Positions 9,309 to 18,574 are shown, counted from the stretch's first letter. The stretch: 64,000 nt of DNA from Paraburkholderia hospita (GCF_002902965.1 NZ_CP026106.1:3205804-3269803), one strand, 5' to 3'. A program made the numbers and translations. Notes: generated by a model from the letters alone, not told the origin.

Positions 9309-10178
9309 ATGTTTGTCGCTATTGGTTGGGTGCTGGTTCTCGGCTCTGTGATCGGGAGCTTCGTGGGAGTGGGCGGCCATTTGCCCGCGCTGGTTCAGCC
9401 GTTCGAACTGCTGTGTATTTTCGGCGCGGCAATGGGCGCGTTCGTCGTCAGCAATCCCGTTTCGGTATTGAAGAAAACCATCAAGGCTTTGCCCGGATGC
9501 TTCAAGGGCGGCAGTTATTCGAAAGAGGTTTATCTCGAGCTGATTGCACTGCTTTACGAGTTGCTTCAGAAAGCACGTAAGGAAGGCATGATGGCGCTCG
9601 AAGCCGACGTCAATGCACCGGAAGAAAGCGCGCTTTTCCAAAAGTATTCGCACGTTTTGAAGGACCATCATCTGCTCGATTTCATCGTCGATTATCTGCG
9701 GATGATGGCGACGGGCAACGTCAACGTACACGAGGTGCAGGACCTGATGGACGAAGAGCTGGCGACGCATCACGCCGAATCGTCGGTGGCCGCGAACGCG
9801 ATCCAGAAGATGGCTGACGGCCTGCCCGCGTTCGGCATCGTCGCGGCCGTGATGGGCGTCGTGCATACGATGGGCTCGGTCGGCGCGCCGCCCGCCGTGC
9901 TCGGCGAAATGATCGCGGGCGCGCTGGTCGGCACATTCCTCGGGATTCTGCTCGCGTATGGCTTCATCGGCCCCGTTGCCGATCTGCTCAACGCGAAGGG
10001 CCGTGCGGAAGCCAAGCCGTATCAGTGCGTGAAGGCCGTGCTGCTCGCGTCGCTGTCCGGCTACGCGCCGCCCGTCGCCATCGAATTCGGCCGCAAGGTG
10101 CTGTTCACGGCCGACCGTCCGAGCTTCCAGGAGCTCGACGACGCCGTGCGCGCCACCAAGATGCCGAAGTCGGCCTGA
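9309..10178 (+). CDS. motA: Flagellar motor stator protein MotA
   Basis: 289 residues from ATG 9309, which has a GGAGAGGG ribosome site and gives the family's usual MFVAIG N-terminus; longer in-frame extensions are not credible. MotA forms the proton-conducting stator with MotB. Four transmembrane segments are seen, two at about 1-52 and two at about 165-225, the latter pair containing LPAFGIVAAVMGVV and GTFLGILLAYGF. The large cytoplasmic loop between them contacts the FliG rotor. motB follows after 23 nt. No flhDC or che genes adjoin it. Confidence 0.93.
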   Translation: MFVAIGWVLVLGSVIGSFVGVGGHLPALVQPFELLCIFGAAMGAFVVSNPVSVLKKTIKALPGCFKGGSYSKEVYLELIALLYELLQKARKEGMMALEADVNAPEESALFQKYSHVLKDHHLLDFIVDYLRMMATGNVNVHEVQDLMDEELATHHAESSVAANAIQKMADGLPAFGIVAAVMGVVHTMGSVGAPPAVLGEMIAGALVGTFLGILLAYGFIGPVADLLNAKGRAEAKPYQCVKAVLLASLSGYAPPVAIEFGRKVLFTADRPSFQELDDAVRATKMPKSA

Positions 10179-10201
10179 TGCGCGCATAGAGGGAGATCAG
10201 C

Positions 10202-11185
10202 ATGGCCGAAAGACGACCCCGCGGCGAAGAGGCGAGCGAGAAGGCCGCGCCCGTCATCGTGCGACGCTCGAAGAAGGGCGACGGGCACGGCGCGCATCAC
10301 GGCGGTGCATGGAAGATCGCCTACGCGGACTTCGTGACCGCGATGATGGCGTTCTTCCTGCTGATGTGGCTGCTCGGCTCGACGTCGAAGTACGACAAGC
10401 AGGGCATCGAGGATTACTTCAACACGCCGCTGTCGAGCCTGCTAGGCGGCAACGAAGGGACGGCGGCAGCGCGTCCGAACGTGATTCAGGGCGGCGGCCG
10501 CGACATCTCCGACACGCGCCCCGGCGACGGCAAGAAAGCGCAGCAGGAGCCCGCGAAGCCGACGCTCACGCAGGCGACGGTGGCGCCCAACGACACCGCG
10601 CGTCTCGAACAGCTGAAAGCGAAGCTGTCGGCACTGATCGAGGAGACGCCCGCGTTGAAGGCGTTCAAGGATCAGATCCGCATCTCGATCACGAACGAGG
10701 GCTTGCGCATCGAGATCGTCGATTCGCTGAAGCGTCCGATGTTCGCGACGGGCAGCGCGAAACTGCAGAGCTACGCGGTCGAGATTCTCACGCAGATCGG
10801 CGCGTCGCTGAACGATGTCGATAACCGCATTTCGATTGCGGGCCACACGGATGCCGCCACGTACGCGAACGGCCCGGCCGGATATTCGAACTGGGAGCTG
10901 TCGTCGGAGCGCGCGAACGCGGCGCGGCGCGCGCTCGTGGCGGGCGGCATGCGCGAAGACAAGCTGCTGCAGGTGCGCGGTCTCGCGGACGTGCTGCCGC
11001 TCAACGCGAACGTCGCCGACGAGCCAACCAACCGGCGCATCAGCGTGCTGGTGCTGAACAAAGCCGCCGAACAGGCGTTCTTCCGCGACGGCGGACGCAC
11101 GTCGATCGATGAAGCGCTGCCCGCAAGCGAAGCGATCCCCGACGTGGTGTCGAAACTGAAGGTAAGCACGCGCAGCGCGTATTGA
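10202..11185 (+). CDS. motB: Flagellar motor stator protein MotB
   Basis: 327 residues. A basic cytoplasmic N-terminus is followed by a single transmembrane helix (about 38-58, AYADFVTAMMAFFLLMWLL), with Asp43 as the conserved proton-carrying aspartate. A linker rich in Gly/Lys/Pro leads to an OmpA-like peptidoglycan-binding domain (about 165-285) with AGHTDA and NRRISVLVL motifs. It is expressed with motA (23 nt gap), and a rho-independent terminator follows at 11205-11239. Confidence 0.93.
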   Translation: MAERRPRGEEASEKAAPVIVRRSKKGDGHGAHHGGAWKIAYADFVTAMMAFFLLMWLLGSTSKYDKQGIEDYFNTPLSSLLGGNEGTAAARPNVIQGGGRDISDTRPGDGKKAQQEPAKPTLTQATVAPNDTARLEQLKAKLSALIEETPALKAFKDQIRISITNEGLRIEIVDSLKRPMFATGSAKLQSYAVEILTQIGASLNDVDNRISIAGHTDAATYANGPAGYSNWELSSERANAARRALVAGGMREDKLLQVRGLADVLPLNANVADEPTNRRISVLVLNKAAEQAFFRDGGRTSIDEALPASEAIPDVVSKLKVSTRSAY

Positions 11186-11204
11186 TCGCGATATCGTGTG
11201 TTCA

Positions 11205-11239
11205 GCCGCGCGCTTCGAAAGGAGCGCGCGGCTTTTTTT
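11205..11239 (+). terminator. Rho-independent terminator after motB
   Basis: GCCGCGCGC (11205-11213) pairs with GCGCGCGGC (11224-11232) across a 10-nt loop, followed by seven T residues. It ends the motAB transcript. Confidence 0.85.
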
Positions 11240-11494
11240 GCTTCGCTCCAGCGCGGATTGATCACCCGATTTGACCACACAACGAAACGGTCATCCTCAC
11301 CGTTTCGCCAAGCGACACATTCGCATCGTCAATTGCGTCCGGCCTTGCGCTCAGGCAAAGCAATTTCAGCGCTGCACTTCACAACCGCAACACGTTTCTG
11401 ATATTGGTAGAGGAAGCGTAGCTGTTGCGCTTGCGCGAGATCACGCGTGCAAACGTGCATTTCCCTTCCAATGCTTCATTGACGGAGAACGACA

Positions 11495-12082
11495 ATGCAA
11501 AGAAGACACTTCGTGACAGCAAGTGCTGCTGCACTCGCATACGGCAGTCTGCTGTTGTCGGGCTGCAGCACGACGACGAGCAGCGGCGAATCGGCGGCAA
11601 CCGACATGTCCAAGCGGCAGTCGATCGACGCGAGCGTCGACGGCACGATGGCGAAACTCTACACGACCGTGAAGGGCTCGCGTGAACTGGTCGCCAAGGC
11701 GCGCGGCGTACTCGTGTTTCCTTCCGTGCTACAGGTGGGCTTCGTGGTGGGCGGGCAGTATGGCGAAGGCGCGCTGCGCGTCGACGGCAGCACGGCCGGC
11801 TACTACAGCACGGTCTCCGGCTCGTTCGGCCTGACGGCGGGCGCGCAGTCGAAGGCGATCATCTTCCTCTTCATGACGCAGGACGCGCTCGACAAATTCC
11901 GCAACGCCAAGGGCTGGTCGGCGGGCGCCGATGCGTCGGTGGCGCTCATCAAGGTCGGGGCGAACGGCGCAGTCGATACTACGACGGCAACCGCGCCTGT
12001 CGAGGCGATCATTATGACGAACTCCGGACTGATGGCCGACGTGTCGCTCGCGGGCACCAAGGTGTCGAAGCTGAACATCTGA
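11495..12082 (+). CDS. SYLF/YSC84-type lipoprotein
   Basis: 195 residues. The signal peptide has an RRHF twin-arginine-like start and a lipobox LLSGC with Cys24. The mature part is one SYLF (YSC84-like) domain, recognisable from ARGVLVFPSVLQVGFVVGG, GYYSTVSGSFGLTAGAQSK and a final AIIMTNSGLMADVSLAGTK region. Bacterial members are small envelope lipoproteins of unknown role; eukaryotic relatives bind phosphoinositides. It is monocistronic, with a hairpin terminator at 12146. Confidence 0.8.
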   Translation: MQRRHFVTASAAALAYGSLLLSGCSTTTSSGESAATDMSKRQSIDASVDGTMAKLYTTVKGSRELVAKARGVLVFPSVLQVGFVVGGQYGEGALRVDGSTAGYYSTVSGSFGLTAGAQSKAIIFLFMTQDALDKFRNAKGWSAGADASVALIKVGANGAVDTTTATAPVEAIIMTNSGLMADVSLAGTKVSKLNI

Positions 12083-12145
12083 GCTTGATGCCGTGCGACG
12101 TGGCGCGCTCGCCGCCGTCGCGCATCGCTGCCCGTAGAAACACAA

Positions 12146-12183
12146 ACGGCTCGCCGTGACCAATGGCGAGCCGTCTGCTTTTT
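12146..12183. terminator. Hairpin terminator between convergent genes
   Basis: ACGGCTCGCC (12146-12155) pairs perfectly with GGCGAGCCGT (12165-12174) over a 9-nt loop, followed by CTGCTTTTTG on the + strand. It lies between the SYLF lipoprotein and the oppositely oriented outer-membrane gene and fits best as the + strand terminator. Confidence 0.75.
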
Positions 12184-12199
12184 GCTTGCTACGCGGCGA

Positions 12200-12850
12200 T
12201 CAGAAGCGATACGTTACGCCGACCTTCACGATGGGGTACCAGCGCCACTTGTCGGCCTTGTCCTGCAGGGCTTGGCGTTGCTGGTCGACGTTCGCCTGAC
12301 CCGCCTCGGCGACGATGTCCGCCGGGACGTCGAGCGTCACGTGCGGGCGGCCATAGGTGACGCCTGCATCGAAGAACGCCGAGAAGCCCTTCTGCGCGAC
12401 AGGCGTATGACCAAAGCCAATGCCGATATACGGACGCACCGTCGGATACTTCGCCTCCGCGTGAACCGTCTCACCGTTCGTCGCGTAGTTGGTGCCGTTG
12501 ATGCTGACCGTGCCGCTCGGGCTGATCGCATCGCCCGATACGTTATCCCCGCCGATCAACATACCGGCCGTGATGCGGAACGGCACCGTGGCGGGCGCCG
12601 GGAAGAAGTCGAGGTACAGGCCGCCGTGATAGATCTTGGCCTTGCCGTCGTAGTTCAGGGCACCGGCGCTGAAGTTGTGCGAGAACGCAATGCCATTGAA
12701 TTCGGCGCGGATGTTGTCGCGCGTGCCGAGCGGTTCGGAGAAGCCGATACCGAGGCCTTCCGTGCCGACCTGACCATAAATTTCGTGCGCGTGTGCGACG
12801 GGCGCGGACAGCGCAAAGCCCGCCGCAAGCGTGACCAACAGCCTTTTCAT
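12200..12850 (-). CDS. Outer-membrane beta-barrel protein, unknown function
   Basis: 216 residues from the ATG at 12848-12850, chosen because it gives a clean signal peptide (MKRLLVTLAAGFALSAPVAHA) cleaved before HEIYGQ. The mature chain alternates aromatic and polar strands and ends in VGVTYRF; a C-terminal Phe is typical of BAM-inserted barrels. The segment YPTVRPYIGIGFGHTP resembles a conserved strand-turn of small porin-like proteins. Near the C-terminus a Gln/Ala-rich helical stretch (about 180-200) is inserted. Substrate unknown. Confidence 0.7.
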   Translation of the reverse strand: MKRLLVTLAAGFALSAPVAHAHEIYGQVGTEGLGIGFSEPLGTRDNIRAEFNGIAFSHNFSAGALNYDGKAKIYHGGLYLDFFPAPATVPFRITAGMLIGGDNVSGDAISPSGTVSINGTNYATNGETVHAEAKYPTVRPYIGIGFGHTPVAQKGFSAFFDAGVTYGRPHVTLDVPADIVAEAGQANVDQQRQALQDKADKWRWYPIVKVGVTYRF

Positions 12851-13100
12851 CTGTGAGATTTCCATCGGGGTTCTGGAGGGCGCCTGACCTTGACGCCGCG
12901 TGTATCGGGAAAAATTACCCGTCACACGCAATGACCTTGCGTTGCGGCGGCGTCCCAGACCCGTCTTATTACGGACCACTCACAGAAAATCTTTAGTGAA
13001 TATTTAAAACGTTCTCTGCGTGCCGCCTCAAGCCCTTTAAATGGCGGGTTTCTCAGCGGAAATCGGTAAATTACACGGCCTTACCAATGCTTTAAATCCG

Positions 13101-14039
13101 TCATTCGATGCCGCGCGTCAATCGCTGGATCGCCTGAGGCGGCTGGCCGTACGCACGCAAAAAAGCCCGGCGCATGCGCTCGCGGTCGCCGAAGCCCACA
13201 TCGCGCGCAACCACGTCGACGCCGTGCCGCCCCGTCTCGAGCATCAGACGCGCCGCTTCGACGCGCAGCCGCTCGACCGCCTTCGCGGGCGTCTGCCCCG
13301 TTTCTTCCCTGAACGCGCGCGTGAACTGCCGCGGGCTCAGATGCGCGGCGTCCGCGAGCTGCTCGACGGAAAGCAGCGTGTTCAGATTGCGCCTCGCGTA
13401 CGACAGCGCCGTCTGGATGCGATCGGACTTCGGCTCGAGTTCGAGCAGCGCCGAAAACTGCGATTGACCGCCCGCGCGCCGGTGATACACGACGAGCTTG
13501 CGCGCGACATGGCGCGCGAGCTCCACGCCCGCGTCCTTCTCGACGAACGCCAGCGCAAGGTCGATGCACGCCGTCATACCCGCCGACGTCCACACGTCGT
13601 TATCGATGATGAAGATGCGATCCTCTTCCACTTTCACAGCCGGATAACGTTTGCGCATGTCTTCGGCGTAGTACCAGTGCGTGGTCGCGCGCCTGTCGTC
13701 GAGCAAGCCCGCATCGGCCAGATGAAACGCGCCCGTGCAGGCGGCGGCAACACGGCGCGCCGCCGGCGCCGCCCGCTTCAGGAACGCGATCAGCGACGGC
13801 GGCGACGGCTGCAGATCGTTGTCGCCGACGACGAGGATCGTGTCGAAGCGGCTGTCGTCGAACGGCTGGGTCGACACCTCGAAACCGGACGAGCACGGCA
13901 CCGGGCCGCCGTGCTCGGACAGCAGCACGTACTCGTACAACGGCTCGCTCATCTCGCGGTTCGCGAACTCCAGCACGCTCGTCATGCCGAGATTCATCAC
14001 CTGAAAACCGGGGAATAGAACGATTCCGACGCGCAGCAT
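13101..14039 (-). CDS. GlxA-family AraC-type transcriptional regulator
   Basis: 312 residues. The N-terminal half is a DJ-1/PfpI-like domain (about 1-175) with the elbow-like Cys101 in ACTGAFHLADAGLLDDRRATTHW. The C-terminal 100 residues form an AraC double helix-turn-helix (LSVEQLADAAHLSPRQFTRA, then a second helix pair around VARDVGFGDRERMRRAF). This is the GlxA architecture, where the amidase-like fold serves as a sensor. It is transcribed away from the SDR gene at 14168, with 128 nt between starts, so it probably controls that gene (inference). Confidence 0.85.
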   Translation of the reverse strand: MLRVGIVLFPGFQVMNLGMTSVLEFANREMSEPLYEYVLLSEHGGPVPCSSGFEVSTQPFDDSRFDTILVVGDNDLQPSPPSLIAFLKRAAPAARRVAAACTGAFHLADAGLLDDRRATTHWYYAEDMRKRYPAVKVEEDRIFIIDNDVWTSAGMTACIDLALAFVEKDAGVELARHVARKLVVYHRRAGGQSQFSALLELEPKSDRIQTALSYARRNLNTLLSVEQLADAAHLSPRQFTRAFREETGQTPAKAVERLRVEAARLMLETGRHGVDVVARDVGFGDRERMRRAFLRAYGQPPQAIQRLTRGIE

Positions 14040-14167
14040 GGTTTGGCTCCAGCGATGTCTGAAAAAGAGGCATCTACGACATTGAGGCCATGTGAGTATG
14101 CACCTAATCTGACGGTCATGCAGACGACGCCGCGTCGCCTGCGCCCTCTGACCTCAGGAGCATTGAT

Positions 14168-14983
14168 ATGTCGAATTCTTCCAATACCGCAGCGAACCTC
14201 GGCACGGCCGTCGTGACGGGCGCCTCGTCGGGCATCGGTGCGATTTACGCGGATCGCCTCGCACGCCGTGGCTATGACCTGATCCTCGTTGCCCGCAACC
14301 GCGCGCGCCTCGAACAACTGGCGACGCGAATCTCGAACGAAACGGGCCGCTCGGTAGAAATCGTCGCCGCCGATCTGAACGACGACGCCGATATCCGACG
14401 CGTCGAAAACGTGCTGCGCACCGACGCGAGCATCACGATGCTGGTGAACAACGCGGGCGTTGGCGCCGCGGCGCCGCTGGTGGATTCCGACGTCGACAAG
14501 ATGGAAGCGATGATCAAGCTGAACGTCGTCGCGCTGACGCGGCTCACGTACGCCATCGCGCCCGGCTTCGTCGCGCGTGGCGGCGGCAACGTCATCAACA
14601 TTGCGTCGATTGTGGCAGTGGCGCCCGAGATCCTGAATGGCGTCTACGGTGGTACGAAGGCATTCGTGCTGGCGTTCACCCAATCGCTGCATCACGAACT
14701 GGCGAGCAAGGGTGTGAAGGTGCAAGCCGTTTTGCCGGGCGCGACGCGCACCGAATTCTGGAGCGTCGCGGGCGTGCCGATCGAGGCCGTCGAAGAGCGA
14801 GGCATCGTGATGTCGGCGGAACAGATGGTGGATGCGTCGCTCGTCGGCTTCGATCAGGGCGAACTCGCGACGATTCCGTCGCTGCCGGATTACGCCGACT
14901 GGCAAGCGTTCGAGTCGGCGCGCACCGCGCTTGGGCCGAATCTGTCGCGTACGGCGCCGGCTGCGCGGTTCAATGTGGCTTGA
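14168..14983 (+). CDS. SDR-family NAD(P)-dependent oxidoreductase
   Basis: 271-residue classical short-chain dehydrogenase. The cofactor motif TGASSGIG is at 17-24, NNAG at 94-97, and the catalytic Ser147, Tyr160 and Lys164 are all present. The arginine after the second strand (VARNRARL) favours NADP(H). An AGGAG site precedes ATG 14168. It is divergent from the GlxA-type regulator and is its likely target. The substrate cannot be read from sequence. The 378 bases after it hold the tandem palindrome array. Confidence 0.85.
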   Translation: MSNSSNTAANLGTAVVTGASSGIGAIYADRLARRGYDLILVARNRARLEQLATRISNETGRSVEIVAADLNDDADIRRVENVLRTDASITMLVNNAGVGAAAPLVDSDVDKMEAMIKLNVVALTRLTYAIAPGFVARGGGNVINIASIVAVAPEILNGVYGGTKAFVLAFTQSLHHELASKGVKVQAVLPGATRTEFWSVAGVPIEAVEERGIVMSAEQMVDASLVGFDQGELATIPSLPDYADWQAFESARTALGPNLSRTAPAARFNVA

Positions 14984-15058
14984 TGTTGTGAGGTGAGTGC
15001 GGTGCGACGCGATGGGGGTTTCACGTCGCGTTGTGCTTTGCCGTGCGGGTTGCGGCGA

Positions 15059-15351
15059 GTTTATGGGTCTAAACCATGTGCTCGAAGCGTAGCGCGTCGC
15101 GAACGGCCAGCACGCGGTGAGGCGCAGAGTTTATGCGCCTAAACCGCATGCCCGAAGCGATGGACGTCGCGAGCGGCTAACACGCGGCGAGGCGCGGCAT
15201 TTATGCGCCTGACCCGCATGCCCCAAACGCCGCACGTCGCGAACTAACCCGCGCGGAGGCGCGGGGTTTTTGCGCCTAAACCGCATGCCCAAAACGTCGG
15301 ACGCCGCGAACGGCCAGCCGGCGCCGAGGCGCAGAGTTTATGCGCCTAAAC
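15059..15351. repeat. Five tandem ~70-bp units, each with a parS-like 16-bp palindrome
   Basis: A 16-bp core close to GTTTATGCGCCTAAAC occurs at 15059-15074, 15129-15144, 15199-15214, 15266-15281 and 15336-15351, spaced 70, 70, 67 and 70 bp. The flanks repeat too (CGCATGCCC after the core, then a CGTCGCGAACGGC-like block and GGCGAGGCGC before the next core). Copies 2 and 5 are identical in the core; copies 1, 3 and 4 differ by a few bases. The core is one base from the perfect palindrome GTTTATGCGCATAAAC, which I recall as the ParB-binding parS type of a Burkholderia secondary chromosome. No ORF fits here. A second site is at 59585. Confidence 0.75.
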
Positions 15352-15361
15352 TCGACGCGCC

Positions 15362-16477
15362 TCACGCGCCGAGCAGCACGCCGGTGCGGAACGCCTGTTT
15401 CCCCGTCACGCGGCCAAGCGGTGCGCCCGCTGTCACGAAACGGATCGCGCGTCGCATATAGAGCACGCCTTCCGTATTGCTGGTGATCGTCGTGGTTTCG
15501 TCCGTCAACGGATCGACGATATCGAACAGCGCGTCGCCGACGCGAATCCAGTCGCCAATCTTCACGCGATGCACGAGGATGCCGCTAACGGGCGCGTAGA
15601 ACTGCTCGCTGCCCGCGAGCGGCGTCGCGGGCGTCGGCAGTTCCGGCAGCGGCTTCGCGCTGCCTTCGATCGCCTTGCGATGCGTCAGATAGTCGACGAG
15701 CGCATCGGCGTCCTGCTGCGCAACTTCATACGATACGTCACGCTGTCCACGGCATTCGATCGTCACCGCAACCGTGCCCGTCGGTGCCGGCTTGCCGGCG
15801 GGCATCTGTTGCTGCAAATGCCACCACAAGAGGCTGTGCGTTTCATCGAACGCCTGGCCGCCTGAGTCCGTTGCGAGCAGCGACGCTTCCGAGCGCAGAT
15901 AGCGCGCGAGCGGCTCGATCTCCGGCCAGCCCGCTTCGCTCGTGTAGACGTGCATCACCGCTTCGAGCGAGCAATGCAGATCGATCACGACGTCCGCGTC
16001 ATAAGAGAGCTTCAGCAATGCGAGTTGCAACGACTCGTACTCGGTGAGCGGCTTTTGCGCATCCAGTTGCTCACGCACCAGCTCACGGATCAGATTGCGG
16101 TTCTCCCGCGCATCGGCGCCGAGGCGGTCCTTCGCGCGATCCAGCAGCGTCGTGAACTGCATGAAGTGCCGGTTGAAGTTCTTCCCACTGCCCGTTTCGA
16201 AACGGCCGATGAACTGGCCGAGCACATGCTGCCCAAGCCCGACGGGGTTCGCGACGGGCACGAGCACGATTTCGGCTTTCAGCAGGCCTTGCGCTTCGAG
16301 CTCGACTAGGCGCCGCTTGAGCAGCACCGTCGTGAGCATCGCGGGCGTTTCGTCCGCGTGCAGCGACGACTGGATATAAATCTTTTGCCCGCTGTTTTGC
16401 GGGCCGAAATGAAACGCGACGAGTTCGCGTGACGTACCCACGGCGGGCGAGAGAAGCGGAATCGATTGCCTGTTCAT
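15362..16477 (-). CDS. M14-type succinylglutamate desuccinylase/aspartoacylase family protein
   Basis: 371 residues. Zinc ligands are visible as His40 and Glu43 in SSLHADETPA and His168 in VIDLHCSLEA, the pattern of the AstE/AspA branch of M14 metallohydrolases that remove N-acyl groups from amino acids. The C-terminal part (about 285-365) is a small beta domain typical of this branch. It is followed on the same strand by the gene for its likely partner: the amino-acid-binding protein at 16514-17287 lies just upstream (36 nt), so the two are probably co-transcribed. Substrate unknown; an N-acylated or derivatised amino acid is plausible. Confidence 0.8.
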   Translation of the reverse strand: MNRQSIPLLSPAVGTSRELVAFHFGPQNSGQKIYIQSSLHADETPAMLTTVLLKRRLVELEAQGLLKAEIVLVPVANPVGLGQHVLGQFIGRFETGSGKNFNRHFMQFTTLLDRAKDRLGADARENRNLIRELVREQLDAQKPLTEYESLQLALLKLSYDADVVIDLHCSLEAVMHVYTSEAGWPEIEPLARYLRSEASLLATDSGGQAFDETHSLLWWHLQQQMPAGKPAPTGTVAVTIECRGQRDVSYEVAQQDADALVDYLTHRKAIEGSAKPLPELPTPATPLAGSEQFYAPVSGILVHRVKIGDWIRVGDALFDIVDPLTDETTTITSNTEGVLYMRRAIRFVTAGAPLGRVTGKQAFRTGVLLGA

Positions 16478-16513
16478 GTGACTCTTCTGAATGTCGTTCG
16501 ACGTGTAACCGGA

Positions 16514-17287
16514 TCAGTTACCGTACGGATCGAAGTCGAAATACTTGTGCGCGATCTGCGCGTAGGTGCCGTCTTTGCGCATCGACGCGATTGCGGTGTT
16601 GATTGACGTCTGCAACGCGGCTTCGTCCTTGCGCAAGCCGATGCCGACGCCGCGATCGCCCATATCGAGCGGCTCGCCGACAAACGCGAAGCCCTTGCCT
16701 TGCGGCGTGCGCAGGAAGCCATAGTCGGCTTCGACGGTGCCGAGCAACGCGCCGTCCAGGCGTCCGTTGACCAGGTCGCTGAATACTTCGTCCTGGCCTT
16801 TGTACGCGACCACGTGCACGCCCGCGGGCGCCCAGTGCGACTGCGCGAACGACTCGAACTGCGTGCCCGTTTGCACGCCGATCTGCTTGCCGGCGAGCGT
16901 CGTGGGCGCGCTGCCGTTCAGCGCGGTGCCCTGCTTCGCCACCAGCCGCGATTTGAACTGGAACAGCTTCGACGAAAAGAGAATCTGCTGCTCGCGCTTC
17001 GCGGTGATCGCCATCGACGACATGATCGCGTCGATCTTGCGCGCCTGCAGCGCCGGAATCATGCCGGAGAACTCCAGTTCGACCCATTCGCAGCGCGCGT
17101 GAATGCGCTTGCAGATTTCATTGCCGAGATCGACGTCGAAGCCCTTGAGACTGCCGTCGGGGGATTTCGCGTCCATCGGCGGATAGGTCGGGTCGATGCC
17201 GAGACGAATCGTGTCGTTATCGCGTGCGAACGCGCCCTGGCTTGCGAAGCCCAGTGCGACAAGGAGAAGTATCAGCGAAGTCTTCAT
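16514..17287 (-). CDS. Family 3 amino-acid ABC transporter substrate-binding protein
   Basis: 257 residues from ATG at 17285-17287, which yields the signal peptide MKTSLILLLVALGFASQGAFA. The mature protein has the family signatures GIDPTYPPMDAKSPDG, GFDVDLGNEIC and SSMAITAKREQQ, closest to lysine/arginine/ornithine- and octopine-type periplasmic binding proteins. No permease or ATPase genes adjoin, so it either borrows another transporter or its partners lie elsewhere. It is divergent from a LysR regulator (138 nt between starts) and upstream of an M14 deacylase. Confidence 0.85.
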   Translation of the reverse strand: MKTSLILLLVALGFASQGAFARDNDTIRLGIDPTYPPMDAKSPDGSLKGFDVDLGNEICKRIHARCEWVELEFSGMIPALQARKIDAIMSSMAITAKREQQILFSSKLFQFKSRLVAKQGTALNGSAPTTLAGKQIGVQTGTQFESFAQSHWAPAGVHVVAYKGQDEVFSDLVNGRLDGALLGTVEADYGFLRTPQGKGFAFVGEPLDMGDRGVGIGLRKDEAALQTSINTAIASMRKDGTYAQIAHKYFDFDPYGN

Positions 17288-17424
17288 GGCTAACGGGCCT
17301 ATCGGTCGGCTGTGACGGGATGGATTCTGAGCCGATCCTACGATGCGCCAGTGATACAAAAAAGTGCAAATCTGTCTATCATGATCACTTCTTCTGATCG
17401 CCCGCTTTTCCGCCCCTGTCGACG

Positions 17425-18357
17425 ATGGCCCTGACCATTTCCCAACTTCGCGTGTTCACGGCCGTGGCCGAGCACGGCAGCATCCGCGCCGCGTCGCGCG
17501 CGCTCGGTATCGCGCAAAGCGGGATCACGCAGCAATTGCAGAATCTCGAATCGATGCTCGGCGCCACGCTCATCACGCGCACCAATCGCGGCATCGCGCT
17601 GACGGCGATCGGGCAGCGCATGCTGCAACGCGCGGCGACGATCCTCGGCGAATGCGCGCGCGCCGAACATGAAGCGCAGCAACTGCGCGGCGAGTACACC
17701 GGACAGGTCACGTTCGGCATGACAACCGAGCCACTGATCGACGCGGGCGCGCCCGTGCTGACCGAGTTTCGCGAGCGCTTTCCGCGCGTGGCCGCGCACA
17801 TGCGCACGGGCACGTCGCGGATGATGATTCAGTGGATACGCGAAGGCACGCTCGACTTCGCCGTCGCGCTCGTCTCGAAGCACACGGATACGACCGACCT
17901 CTCCGTGACGAAGCTGTATCCGTCCGATCCCGTCGTCGTGTGCAGACGCGGTCATCCGATGGCGCATGCGAAGTCGCTTGCCGAACTCGCGGATTGCTCG
18001 TGGATCGCGACGCGCTCGCCCAATCTCACCGACGATCCGCAAGCGCACCGCCTAAACGATCTGTTCGCGAGTCACCGTCTCGCGCCGCCGAGAATCGTCT
18101 CGACCGTCGAAGGGCTGTTCGAGTCACTGCATCTGGTGAGCGAGACGGATTGTCTGTCGCTGGAGGCAGCCGTGGTGACGAAGCGCGGGCCGTTCGCGCG
18201 CGTGTTGACCACGATCGACGTGCGCGAGCGCGTCGCCGCGCAGGACGTCTGCGTGTTGCAACGCGCCGCCGCGCCGCTCACACCCGCCGCCCAGGAACTC
18301 GCGACAATGATCGCGTCGTACACGCGAACCGTGCGTGCGCGAAATCATCGGACATAG
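17425..18357 (+). CDS. LysR-family transcriptional regulator
   Basis: 310 residues. The N-terminal winged helix-turn-helix (about 1-65) reads LRVFTAVAEHGSIRAASRAL, then IAQSGITQQLQNLE; the rest is the LysR effector-binding domain. Divergent orientation to the binding-protein/M14 pair implies that it controls them. Its effector is unknown. The 217 nt between it and the next gene carry one dispersed copy of the 17-bp element. Confidence 0.88.
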   Translation: MALTISQLRVFTAVAEHGSIRAASRALGIAQSGITQQLQNLESMLGATLITRTNRGIALTAIGQRMLQRAATILGECARAEHEAQQLRGEYTGQVTFGMTTEPLIDAGAPVLTEFRERFPRVAAHMRTGTSRMMIQWIREGTLDFAVALVSKHTDTTDLSVTKLYPSDPVVVCRRGHPMAHAKSLAELADCSWIATRSPNLTDDPQAHRLNDLFASHRLAPPRIVSTVEGLFESLHLVSETDCLSLEAAVVTKRGPFARVLTTIDVRERVAAQDVCVLQRAAAPLTPAAQELATMIASYTRTVRARNHRT

Positions 18358-18389
18358 TTGAGCCGGCAACCACCACTCACTGTTCAGGC

Positions 18390-18406
18390 TCCCGTAAACC
18401 CTCACC
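18390..18406 (+). repeat. Dispersed 17-bp origin element
   Basis: TCCCGTAAACCCTCACC, flanked by C before and TGAA after. It is intergenic, 169 bp before the start of the HD-domain gene. It matches the inverted consensus of the array at 62438-63880. Confidence 0.7.
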
Positions 18407-18574
18407 TGAAGCACGTTCCGCCGGCCCTGGCAGAAAACCGCGCGCAGTTGGCAGCATCGCGTGTATCAATGCTTTTGCCGCGCACGAGGGCTCTCCCTAC
18501 ACTTTGATCACACGCCGATCGCTCACTTCGACACAGCGAACGGCCACCACCGATCACGTTCTGGAGAACCCGAA

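Noticed and set aside
14988..15010. AGGTGAGTGCGG as an element start near the parS-like array
   Set aside because: No CGGGA end at the required distance.
15059..15351. CRISPR array
   Set aside because: The conserved part is a 16-bp palindrome within a 70-bp unit whose remaining sequence is also repeated, so there are no unique spacers, and no cas genes are present.
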